Below the pieces are notes generated by a model. It worked only from the letters and a program-made list of their open reading frames with translations. It had not been told where the DNA came from and did no database searches. DNA of 64,000 nucleotides from Struthidea cinerea. Taxonomy: Eukaryota; Chordata; Aves; Passeriformes; Corcoracidae. Location: positions 4,308,100 through 4,372,099 of the forward strand of contig VZTI01005325.1 in assembly GCA_013397865.1 (NCBI GenBank), written 5' to 3'. Below, in pieces: positions 50,901 to 62,306 of this stretch (within the stretch, counting starts at the first letter, position 1; each line of letters begins with the position of its first letter). The position numbers were made by a program, and so were the translations under genes.

Positions 50901-53900
50901 AAAATGAGTTGGATGTTCAGCAAGTTGAGGAAGTTGGATGTTGAGGAAGTCCAAGTTTTATTTTGGTGTTTATTTCAAGTCTTGAATTTGGATTGTTTAG
51001 ATCCCCATTTGTTTGTCTTGCATTTGAATGAAAATCAAGCTCAACTTTTTTATCTTTCTATTTTATCAACTAAAACCATAAGGTGACTTAAAAATGTGGC
51101 TAATTGCTTCCCCTGCCCCCTCCCAGGCCTAGGATTTCTTTCATCATAGTTTCACACTGATTATTGCTCTCAGAAAAGACTGGTTTTTTCTGGGGCTCGC
51201 TCTCATTTTGACCTTTGTCTGTCACTTGAAACAGTGCTCCCTGGCTAAGACATTAGCAAAAGGCAGGTATATTCCTTCATTAGGACAGTGAGAAAATTCA
51301 TTAATTTCCTAAAGGCGGGGTAAAAAATTTTTTGCTTGGAACTTCTGACATTTTGTCATTTATGCAGTGCTGAGTTTGGAGTTCTTGGGTTATTTGTCCT
51401 TCCACACAGCTCTTGTGGAATGTAGACAATGTTTGAAGCTGCTGCCATGAAGGCAATTTGTATAATCAGTTTATGACAGTTGGAGCAGCTATTAGTTGTA
51501 TTGCCATTTTGTACTTTTACAGAAGTTGCAGACAGATAAATGATCTCATTCCTTGTCAGCTTTTGGAAAAGCACATGAAAAAAGTAATTTTTATTATTTT
51601 TCCTTTGTAGGAATTAGTGGCAAGATGGATATTTTTCTCTTTTATCTCAGTTAAATAGAAATCATATGCATTTGTGCATGCATAATCTCATTACATTTCT
51701 AATCAGATTACATCAGCCTTTTTCCTTTCCTAAACAGTCCTGAAAGCATGTTGGTTTGTACAAAATTCAGTTTGCCAAAAGATAAACAATCACTTTGCTT
51801 CCGTTCTGAGGCCTCAGAAGCAACCACACAGTGTTCTGAAAATGGAAGGTAGAGATATCCCATATGCATTTGGAAACCTGTTGCGAAAGGAACGAATTTT
51901 GGTAGGTTTGTGGTGGTAAAATGTTGGAAAGGGGGATGTTCTTTTTAGGTACTATCTTAAATTCTTGCCTGTAGCTTCCAGTAATATATAGTGACGGTCA
52001 TATGAGGGCACATTATTAGAATATGCATGTATATTTAATATGCCTGGATTCCAAAGGATAATGGCACATTATTGTGTTTCGTATGCTGATGTGTTCAGAA
52101 ACTGCATTTCAACAGCTGTACTATACAACTTGAAATTTTGAATTAGTGGAATCAAAATTCTTGCAGCCTCAACTGAATCCCATTGTGCTATTCTGTAGTA
52201 AATGAACTCAAAAAGAATGGCTTTGTCACAACCATGTTGTATGCCTATTTCACGTGTAGAAAACTGAGGCAAAGGGGTGCTAACACTTCAAGTTGTCAAA
52301 AATGCACAGTTGTTTAAATTTTGGTTCTTTTAATCTGGATTGGTTTTTTACTATTCTTTGGTTTTGCTTTTGTAATTTTCAAAATGTGGATCCAGATGAG
52401 TTAATTTACAGTCCTGGCCTTTCTGTACTTTATCAAATCAAACCCTAAATGCCTCACATAACCCTGCAAGTACAGAATATACAGGCTTGTGGATAGCTGT
52501 GAAAACTTGAGGGTTGTTGGCTTTGCTGCATTTAGAAGCTTGATGGTGGAAGCAAGGATCTGATTCCATAGGCGCTGTACAGTGACTTCATTGTCTTCGT
52601 CATTTAACATCTTCCAGTTTCTACTTCTCAAGGGTATGTATAGCTGGCAGGATCAGTCGCTGGGCACTACTTACCTTGGGCCCTGAATCAAAGAGGCACT
52701 ATAGGGGAAAATGTGTGGTTATCAGGTTCTGATCTCTCTTGACAATGTTTGTAACTTCAGTGAATTCTGATGAAACTTTTTTTTTTCACCAAGGACCAAG
52801 ATAGAGATTTGCTTGAGTTAAAGAAATTCCACAGGTGGTTGATGAGACCAAGGAAAGTTGGTTTTGTCCCAGAACAGGGAGTCTAGTAGTTGTAGGCTTT
52901 TCTTTTCATGTTCTGTAAAATTTTGCAGCTTTAGCCTGTATCTGATTTCTTAATGTCCTCATTTACTGCATCTGAATGCATATTCCTCTGCTTTTATTCT
53001 TGCCTTCTCTCTCTTTTTCCCCTTTCACTCTGGATCCTGTGGCCTTTCTTCTGACTTTCCCCTTTATTTCTTGTCTTTAAAACAATTGCTTTTTCATTTT
53101 CCACACAGCTTGAGCGTCTGCCAAGTAAGTGGATAATTGGGAGTTAGGGAAGGGATTGAAAGCCCGTTAGGAACTGCAGACAAAAACCTGGACATGTGGT
53201 GGGAGGAGTGAGTGCCAGTGAAGTCCTGCTCAGCTGCCTGCAGCATTGTAGGCACATTTGGGACATGAGGAAGTAGGGTTTGTTTTGCACATAGGAAAAA
53301 AAAAAAAAGAAAATGTAGATGCCAAATGCCAACATGTCTTCCATGAAGCTCTGTGGAGAAGGCTTTTCAGTGGCTTGTTATTTTCCCAAGTTTAGATTCC
53401 TTTCCAGAAGAAGGAAAAAGGACAGAGAAGAAGCAAGAAACAGAGAGAAGGATTCTCTGACCTCATAACTCTGAGGAACTAAAATTGTGAAGTGAATGGT
53501 GTCAATTTGGGAATGCTACCTTAGAGTCTTCTGCTTTGGCACCATTCTCAAACTGAGCCAAATTTCAGCTTCAAATTTTTAAGAGTCCATTTTTTAAAGA
53601 GTTGCATTTGAGTTATGGGAGTTACCAGCCCAGACTCTTTTAAAAATTTAACAAGTGATAAGTACTTTAAAAAACTTCTATCTAGGGAAGAATTCAGCTT
53701 CCAGAACAATACATAGAACTGGACTGTCAGCTCAGCCTATAATGTGTTTTATCCTATGCATTAGCATATGTTACTAGAAAGATTAGAAAATAAAAATGAA
53801 ATACCTGTATTGACTACAAATAACTGTATAGTTGCAGGAATTCCAGAGACAAGATGTTAAAAAAGGCTTGTCTAGTGAACTCAGTGCAAGTTAGGGATGC

Positions 53901-54362
53901 TCACAATGACCCCAAATCGGACTATAATTGGTGCCAGTCTGAATGGAAGGATACTGCAGTGTTTCACGCTTCCATAATGATGTTACTGTGCATGGGTATT
54001 CTCAGTCTGACCGATGTTTAAGAAAGATAAGGGTAACTAGGAAAAGCAGGGATTATTTAATAAAAGAAAAATCAATTCTTTAAGCCTGAAGGCTTTTCAG
54101 GTTTGGTACATGACACTGCACATCTCTGTGGGCATGTTGATATCAGTGACAATGTTTTTGGCAATGTAACCACTTTCTTTGACCCTTACTTTGACTCCTT
54201 TGTATGTCAGCAATACTCTCAAGCAGTCAGAGGAAAATATAGAGCATGAGAGAGAGAGGTTACCAAATAAAAGCCAGCCAGTGAAGCTTGAGTAGGAGCA
54301 CACAACTTTTTATTTCACATATGCAACAAAAGTCTTGAACATCATCACGCCCTCACCGCCCC
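47943..54362. other. 6.4 kb unique AT-rich DNA, no gene seen
   Basis: No exons or transposons recognised. A near-duplicated phrase GTTGGATGTT...GAGGAAGT at about 50908-50950 and an A-run at about 53296-53308 are the only repeats of note. A stretch near 51660-51720 has CATATGCAT and ATGCATAAT words. A perfect palindrome at 49455-49470 has its own entry. Confidence 0.55.
49455..49470. repeat. 16-bp perfect palindrome AATTGTTTAAACAATT
   Basis: The two 8-base arms are exact inverse complements with no spacer. The centre contains TTGTTTAAACAA, two overlapping inverted forkhead-like cores. Short AT palindromes do arise by chance in 64 kb. Confidence 0.85.
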
Positions 54363-54394
54363 NNNNNNNNNNNNNNNNNNNNNNNNNNNNNNNN
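54363..54394. other. Assembly gap (32 N)
   Basis: 32 unknown bases break the sequence. The left flank ends CCTCACCGCCCC and the right flank begins with 14 C (54395-54408) and then ten A (54409-54418). The gap probably marks a homopolymer or GC-rich repeat that sequencing could not cross; its true length may not be 32. Confidence 0.98.
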
Positions 54395-54418
54395 CCCCCC
54401 CCCCCCCCAAAAAAAAAA
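54395..54418. repeat. Poly(C) then poly(A) tract at the gap edge
   Basis: Fourteen C followed by ten A directly adjoin the N run. This may be real low-complexity sequence or an end-of-contig artefact. Confidence 0.9.
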
Positions 54419-57400
54419 GGTGAATTTTTATCTGGTAGAAGAGTAGATCATCTTGGCTAAGCAGGGTCAAGAACCTCTCCAATGCATGTCAAGAAGATCC
54501 ATAGCAAATTACACCTTCACTTGGAGTTATCAGTCATGAGGTGAGTGTTTAAAAAGTGCACAACTGTTCATGCTAATTTCAAATGTGTACATAATTTGTA
54601 GTTCTGAGGAGTACTTTCTGTCGTGGTAGATTGGCGCCTTTATCTGCTAATTAGGGCGCTTCAGTTCCTCTGCATAGACACCTACAGTTACATCAGTAGT
54701 AAAGAAAACAGCTCATTATTAATCTGGTGATGAGGGTGTAAAAGCTGAATCAAAGCACTGAATCAAACCTGTTGACTTTCATATGTGTCTAAACTTGCAG
54801 TTTAATCACTAAAGTGAAACTTACTCTGATTCAAAATCTTTTCGTTTACAGACAAGGCTCTCTGAGTTCACAGAGCTTATTCAGAGGAAGCAGCTGAGAA
54901 AAATGCTTTCTTACAGTCCTAAATGATCGATTAAACACATGCATTTATTTCGGCTGAATTCTCTGTATATTGAATACTCACTGTAATCAGGGTATAGTCT
55001 GAATTATCATTTCTTATTTCAAAGATAATTGACAAGCTGTGGTGGTGAAGTAGTAAATGTCATTTTCAGATCCATGCCCCAGTCTGCCACTGAAATCCTC
55101 CTGTTGCTTTTTTGTAGTCAACTCTGAGCTTCTTTCCAAAAGTGTGCTGTGAATATTATATTCCGTGTCTCCACAGAGATAATCAACTAACTCCCATATG
55201 CAGAAAATTTTGTTGCAGTTTATGTTTGGGAGTTTGTGTTCCCTTAAGAAAAAAAAAAAAATAATTGTTTCAAACAAATGCATCTTTTGCTCTTGTCAGA
55301 ATGTGACTAATAACTATGACTTTCAGCACTTTTGCCACAGTATTCTGCTGGGACTAAGTGAGAGGTATGATCCAGCTGCAGTCCATAATTAGGGCAGAGC
55401 AAGTTAGCAAGCAGTTTATGTATTGCTGTACTGTGTGCAAACCAGATTCCTGTAATACACCTGGAGAAATTGCAAGAAAGAAAGAAACACAAATAAAAAT
55501 ACTGACAGAAAAACATATTCAACACTGAATATGCATAGTGATGTGTGAAATTATATTCTGTACTAGAAGGAAGGAGAAGGCTGTTGTTCTTACTCTCAGG
55601 GGTATGTGTGGCTTTAAATGTATTTTCTGCATAACAACAACGTACAGAATTCAGTCCTTAAAAATATTCAAATAGCAGCCTAACCTGAAAGGAATGTGTA
55701 TCATATACTCAGTTCAAAGTTGTTTTGTGTTGGTCTTTGTAGTATTCATGTAGTACTTGTGAACATATGCCATCAAAATTTGGCCACTGGAGAAAACAAG
55801 GATTATTTTGTCGGGTTGTTTTTTTTTTCGTCTTCTGTCGTGCTCTGTATAGAATAAATAGCGCTAAAAATATCTAGTGAGCTGAGTTGGCTTGAGTTTG
55901 CTTCAGAGAGCTTTGCAAGTATGTAGGTGAATGTACTTTGCCTGTGCTTCTTAAATTACAAGCATTTAGGCTTAATCACTTGCTCTTTCAAGTAATTTGC
56001 AATCATCTGCTTTTGTTTTAATATTCATGCTTTCTTTATGCATGCTGTGGAAAGATTGCTTTCTCTCATATGTAATTATACTTTAGTGATATAATGGTTA
56101 TTACACAAATCAGAAAAACAGCAATGTGTTTGGGGGAAGTATAAAAATGGGAGAGGTAGGTTAGACTGTCATCATGCCATCTTTGACAAGCAATCCCTTT
56201 AATTAGTCATTAGCCAACTTTCCCAGACAGTTTCCCAGCAATGATTGTGTCACTAACATTATAGGAGAAGGCATTGCGTGGCAAAAAGGAAAATCTAGCC
56301 AACAGTGTCACTCAGAGCTGGTTTTAAATGGATGATGTACAGTCTCATGTCTCTTGTTGGATTCTTCAGGCAGTTCTTCTCCCCCTTAGCAATGAATTAG
56401 TGGCTGTATTGTTATATGCCTGTTGCTTTTTGTTTGGTTCGTTTCTCAGCAAGTGAAAATGTTTTCTTAGCATTTGTTACAATACAGAAAAAGCAAACCT
56501 GACTACCAAAAGTGAACCATACAGTTCTGGCCTCTTCACTGATTCAAGTTTTCATTCTAGTGAATTGTCTTGGTCTAGAAAATTATATACATGTATGTAT
56601 GTCTCCATGTACCTGCATGTAATGTCATTTTAAGAACTGTGCTGGAGTACATTCTTAAGCAATGTGTTCTTCAGCTTTTTAAGAAGAAAATTTCAAAATA
56701 TTATACTTGTGATTTGGGAGGAAGAAGTTTCTCTGTGTCTTCATGTCATCTGGGTGTGCTGGTTGCATAAAGTGTGCCTCCTAGAAATGTCAAGGCTTTC
56801 AACCTAAGCTCTGAAACTAGCACCCTATCTTTTCTTCCAAGCTTGTTATCGATACTGAATGTTTTGATTGTGTTCTTCAGATCAGCAAGAAATTGGGGTT
56901 AACAGAGGAGTTTCTTTGCCACAGTTATACTGTTGTATCCTGCAGACACAGTGATGACTGCAGACTGGCACTGGCTTTCTGCCTGTTTCATAGGGTAAAG
57001 GGTAAACCACCCCTTCTCCTTAAAGAGCTCTAAATGTCTTAAAAACCCCTTGACAAATTCTGAAGTCTTGCTACGATGTTTTTTCCTTTACCTCTTCCAC
57101 CATTTTTTAAATAAGTTTTTGTTTTGTCTTTCCATGGGTAACGAATTGTTCAGTCATAGGTCATGATGCTAGGATCTTAAATTTCTTCTTGGAATCTTTT
57201 GTTCTTTGTAGCATCAGATCCCAGTAGCTCTCTGATGAAAGCAAGCATAGTCTTTATGTTGAACGTGGCATCGTGATATTGTTACAATCATCCTTGAACT
57301 CCTGTAGTGTTACTCTGGCTCTCTTCCTCCATAACCAAACCAACATGGACATTTCCAAGCTGCACTGGTTATACTCTGCAGCACCAATATAAGAGATAAT

Positions 57401-59284
57401 AGTCCACATTTGTGGATATAGATTGGGTTCTTAACCCTTGTATCTGGTTCAAACTCCTGCTGAAAGCGTGAGGGAATGGCATACATGAGCAGCAGTTTAC
57501 CTCATTCTGCTCATGTCTGTGTTATGCTGTCAAAATTACTCCAATAACTGCTTCTACCAAAGCAAATGCCTATTTATTGTTTGAGAAACCAGTAATTTCT
57601 CTGGAAGGAGTGGAAATTCTCACAAAACGTGGTCACTTTTCTCTGTGCTGTGGCTGTTGTAACTTTTAAGAACATTGCCATCTAATTGGTATGAACTTAA
57701 TTCTGCACTCAATAGTTGCCTCACAGTAGGGAATACATGTAGTTTTCTGTGGAAACCAGCAGATAAAAGCCTCAGAAGATAATTTAATTAATTTCTTTGT
57801 CTTTGAAGCCTTGTAAAACAGTCAATACTTTGACTTTTAAAACGGAGCTAGCACTCAAATTGGCATATTTTTAATAAAGTATCCTTCATGTATGTACTAT
57901 AATTTAATTGGAAAAAATATCAACAAATGTTCTAACATGTTTTCTCAATCTAGTGCATCAGTTTATCTAGGAATGGACAAAGACTGAAATTAGGAATCAA
58001 ATATATTTGACTTGACACTCCTGTATTAGTCTCTGTAGGGAAATATAGAGGAATAATTAAGTGTCCTCATCAGTACATTTTTACTTTGTTTGTCTGTTTA
58101 CTTAGAGACTCATCTCAATCCAGAATATTACAGCTCAGTATAAAATGATTAGTTTTTAGTGTTTGTTACACTAAATTACAGAAAATAATTCATTTTTATG
58201 GATCATGGGGTTTGGTGAGTTATTTTCTTCAAAAATATGCTATTATACAGTTCAATTCAGTGATTTATATACAGCATATTAAGAATATGAGGTAAAAAGA
58301 AGTAGCACAGAAATTTAAAATCTAGTTATTTTTCTCTTTTGCTGAGTTAACAGAATGTAATCATCTGATACGGTGACTCTCTTCAGGGGAGACAATCGGT
58401 TTGAGTCGTAAAAAAATTTCCATTATTTTCCATCATGGAAAATTTTTAACTCATACTTGAATATTCTTTCCCTCATCCAGAAGAAACAGGTGAATGAGGT
58501 GATAGCTATTCCTACTCTGTCATCCGATTATAAAACATTTTCAGAGGTTAATCCAGAAAAATATTTTGCTTCATTTGAAGTCAAAATATTTTTATATTTG
58601 TGGTCAACAAAAAAGTTACCAAGTTGATGTTAGACATGGATAATAGTTTTAATTATGTAAACTACTGTTTCTCTCCTGATTTATCTGCAGTTAGATTCTT
58701 TTGTTTGTCTTCATCTATAAGGATAATGAAATAGGTTTGCTGGTTTCACATTCTTCTGTACAATGCTGAAATTTTGGGGTTGTCGATAGCTGAAAATATA
58801 TTTATTTATAAATGTGTAGAACTGCTTCCTTTTGAATTTTATGAACACATCTTGCCAATACCTAAGAGAGAGTAATCTTCATTCATTTACACTGATCTTA
58901 AGCAATTTTAAAAACATCAAATTTGGAAACAAATTTGCAATGAGATTCTCTTGAGAAACTAGTTGTGCAATGGTCAAATCACATTACAGTGGCAAAACAA
59001 ACTCAAATTTAAATATTCTGGAGCCTGAGAGTGTTGTGAAGCTTGAATAATGCACGTGTTGAAAATAATGTCAGATGCCAGGTGATACACAGGCAACAAG
59101 TGTTGTAACTGCATTGTTGTTCCTTTCAATGGAAGCACGACTCACACTGTAGACAGGGTCCTTGTGGCTTTCTCTGGTTTCGTTATTTTGTTTATTCTCC
59201 GCATGTGTTTTGTGGAAGAAACCTCCCATGACATTACATTTTAGAGCCAGATGTTTGCCAAAGGTAGAATTTTTTATCTGGCAC
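54419..59284. other. 4.9 kb unique AT-rich DNA, no gene seen
   Basis: No exon or transposon recognised. It contains an A-run at about 55249-55261 and a 19-base palindrome ATTTTCCAT-c-ATGGAAAAT at 58425-58443, which presents two inverted GGAAAA (NFAT-like) cores. The candidate element at 55960-56300 has its own entry. Confidence 0.55.
55960..56300. promoter_or_regulatory. Candidate conserved non-coding element
   Basis: This repeat-free stretch has octamer-related and homeodomain words, with TAATTA at 56200-56205 followed by GTCATTAG, and ATTCATGC and ATGCATGC near 56023-56045. It has no ORF of note. Its texture resembles conserved vertebrate enhancers; conservation itself cannot be tested here. 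Confidence 0.28.
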
Positions 59285-59875
59285 AGCATAAGTGAGATGA
59301 CCAGTGGCTGAATGTTGCTCTTGATCCCACTGTCCACGTCACCAACAGCGATGTTAAACAGGGCTGGTCCCAGCACCCACCCCTGAGGTCACCACTTGTC
59401 ACTGAGCTCCACCTGGTCCCTGAGCCATTGACCACAACTCTTTGAGTGTGACCATCCAGCCGTTTCCTTATCCACCAAGTGGTCCATCCATCAAATTCAT
59501 GTCTCTCCAGTTTAGAGACAGAGATATCATGTGGGACAGTGTCAAACGCTTTACACAATTCCAAGCAGCTGATTTCAGTTGCTCTTGTCTCACCTACCAC
59601 CACTGTAACCCCGTTGTAGAAGGCCATGAAGTTTTAGTGAAGCCCTGGTGGCTGTCACAAATCACGTCCTTGCTTTCCACGTGCCTTACCAAAGTTCCCA
59701 GGAGGATCCACTCCATGATCTTGCTGGGCACTGAGGTAAGACTGACTGCCCTGTAGGTACCTGGGTCTTGCTTTTGTTCCTTTTTGAAAACGGGGGTTAT
59801 ATTTTCCCTTTTCCAGTCAGTGGGGACTTCAACAGACTTCTCAAGTATGACCAATAGTGGCTTAAATCTTCAACA
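59285..59875 (-). pseudogene. CR1 LINE reverse-transcriptase fragment, frameshifted
   Basis: Reads on the minus strand. The first frame (59866 down to 59595) has a CR1 reverse-transcriptase start: P-DW, TPVFKK, then AVSLTSVPSKIMEW and a GFTK box. The frame then shifts, and 59627-59274 carries the palm motif AFDTVPHD (about 59549-59526, with the catalytic Asp of motif A) and a W-rich region, followed by VTSGDL (motif B-like, damaged). A third frame (59376 down) gives FNIAVGDVDSG, matching the stretch before motif C. The motif C DD pair cannot be seen, and the endonuclease, the rest of the transcriptase and the 3' end are absent. It is dead through at least two frameshifts and truncation at both ends. 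Confidence 0.9.
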
Positions 59876-59927
59876 TTCTGCTGATGTCTGTTGGTATTCT
59901 GAAACTGATTTTTCTTTTTTGTTTTGT

Positions 59928-59950
59928 TTTGTTGTTTTTTTTTTTTTTTA
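59928..59950. repeat. T-rich tract beside the CR1 fragment
   Basis: TTTTG units followed by about fourteen T, then ATTACAG. It lies about 50 bases beyond the 5' side of the minus-strand CR1 copy. The TTTATTACAG end looks like a splice acceptor on the + strand, but no coding exon follows. Confidence 0.8.
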
Positions 59951-62273
59951 TTACAGTCCTGTGTGGTAAGAAACTTCCTCTTTTGTTATTCTTCCTGAAG
60001 GCTTAAGAAGGCCTTACTGGGGGTTGTTGAAGATGTAACTGATATGAATTAAGGATTAAGGAACTCATTCTCTATGTGCAAAGTGCTGGGAGTCCTGAAG
60101 TGAATGTTTGCCTTAGAGCCCTGAGTGTCTGTTTCACATGTGTGTCAGGGTTGTGTTTTTGCTGCTTTCTCAAGATAGAAGCCAACTGTTCAGGTATTTT
60201 GTAGATGATTTCTGAGGTGAGATATTCTTGAGCTTTCCAAGTATGTCCCGGTTGTGATCGATTGCTTCCTTCCAATGCCCTGGAAAGCAATCCATTCAGC
60301 CCAGTGAACAGCACAGACTAAAAATTATGAGCCTAATTTTGGCCAGATTAGCCTTACTTCTTCTAAATCAACACGTTCACAACAGATAGCCATGCTTGTA
60401 GATCAGCATCTAAGACAACACAATTTTCTCTTTTTTTGGAGATTGTTTCACATTTCTGTGTCTTCCCAATCCCCTGAATTCACCCCTCATCTGTGCCACA
60501 ACTTCTGTCTCTGTTCCTGGACAAACACAGACAGTACTACCCAGATTGAGCTACACTTGCAAATATTTCTCTTAAAGATATTTTCCCGTTATTTCCTAGA
60601 ACACTTATTGGTATTCTCTGTGAAATACCTTGTCTTTTCTTGCTGCTCCCAGTGGGATATTTCACGAGAGATACCATCTCAAGAGAGTCAGGAAAATAAC
60701 GAGTATTTTCAGAATGGGCTGTAAGAATTTACACCCTCACCCCCTTTTTTTCCCCTCTTACTCAAGAATCCAGTTGGCTGTAAAGTACATTAGTTCAGAG
60801 AGATGACTTCATGCTGTCAGGTAATCCTAGCCCTTCAGGAGACCTGGTGAGTTTTGCAGTGTGGCACATTTGTCACTGGATCATAGTGTGAGCTTAACCC
60901 CAAGCCTGAGCTTTTGCACGAGTCATTGTCCTTCACTAGAACTGAGCAAGTTCAAACCTGAGAGGAGTTTTTCAGTGTGTGGAAGGTCCAGGCCTAGGTA
61001 CTGTTGAAAGCAATTTCCATGGGGAAGCAAACCGAACAGCTAGGCTTGCATTTTTGGCTGTGGAATGCAAGGTATCCATACCTGCATCATAAGATTTCTT
61101 CATTTAAATGGAAAATTGTGGTTATAACATTTTTATTGATTGTGGGTTGTTGGGTTTTTTGGACAGCATAAAATTCAATAGCTGGCTTCTGTGCAAGTAT
61201 GTAGCAGGAGAAACATAGCTTCAAAATTGTCCTGGTGTTGGAAAAAAGTCAATATACTTCAATTCCACTTCTCTTGTAAAGGGTAAATATGCTTTCCCCA
61301 ATAATTGTTTTTGTCACCATTCAGTGGTTTTTTTCAGAAGGAAATTAGTAAATACCTTGAAATAAATAAGTTTCGAACCCACAGAGGAGTCAAAATTGCC
61401 TGATACAAGGGTGAGACAGGTAATCACACCCTGGTAAAATATTCAGAAATAATGAAATAAATGTATGGAAGAAGAACTGATCTGTTAGTAATTACATTTT
61501 CCAGAGGCATTTCCATAATACGACACAGTCAGCACTTATTTTGAATAGGTATTATCAATTTGTTATGAATGTCATATACATACATATATTTGTACATTTT
61601 CAAAAACAAAACTGCAGAAAAATCCTAATTGTGGTGAAACTTTGCAGTTACATCTTTATGTAAAATAGATTTCAGCTACATTCTTAAAAAATTAGGAATA
61701 ATTTAGGATAATACTTTTTGTTAAGGGAAATAAGGAAAGAATTTTTTTACCTTGTTTGTTTATTCCAAATAAACTTCAATACTTCCTTTCTGTATTCTCA
61801 GGGAAATAAAAAAAAGATTATATACATAGAATAATAGTCTCCTGTTCTCAGACTATCAGTAGAGGAATGTAAATTTAAAATAAATTCACCAAGTTCACGT
61901 GCTAGATAAATTCAGTAGGATGTCAAAGAGCAAATTCTCAAAGTATTGATGAAAAAAAGGTCGTAGTGGCAGAACAGTTTAATTTTTGTACAAGGGCCAA
62001 AGCCCTGATTGAAAAAGAAAAATGGATACTTCACTATTCTATCTCTCCATCGTTTGCCCCAAACATCAGGGCTGTGTCTGTCTCACGTGTGTTTGCATTC
62101 ACAGGAGTAGAGGCACTGCGTAGTCTGGGGTGCGTTTCTTGTTTCATCTAGGCCATGGCTTAAAAGAAATGCAATCATTCTTAGCAGAGATTCCTTGGAA
62201 AACACAGATTCCACACGTGATAGTGCAACTGTCTCATGATGCATGACCAGCTGGTGTCGTAGATATGCAGAAG
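59951..62273. other. 2.3 kb unique DNA, no gene seen
   Basis: ORFs up to 110 codons (60392-60724) lack domain or codon signature. No repeat family recognised. Confidence 0.5.
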
Positions 62274-62306
62274 TACACACAGACACGCACACAGACACAC
62301 ACACAG
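62274..62306. repeat. Imperfect (CA)n microsatellite
   Basis: Runs of ACAC interrupted by AG and CG give about 33 bases of CA/GACA repeat. The overlapping ORFs on both strands (to 99 codons) owe part of their length to this repeat. Confidence 0.9.

Noticed and set aside
61368..61382. TTTCGAACCC as a tRNA T-loop or B box
   Set aside because: No A box, anticodon arm or cloverleaf could be found around it.
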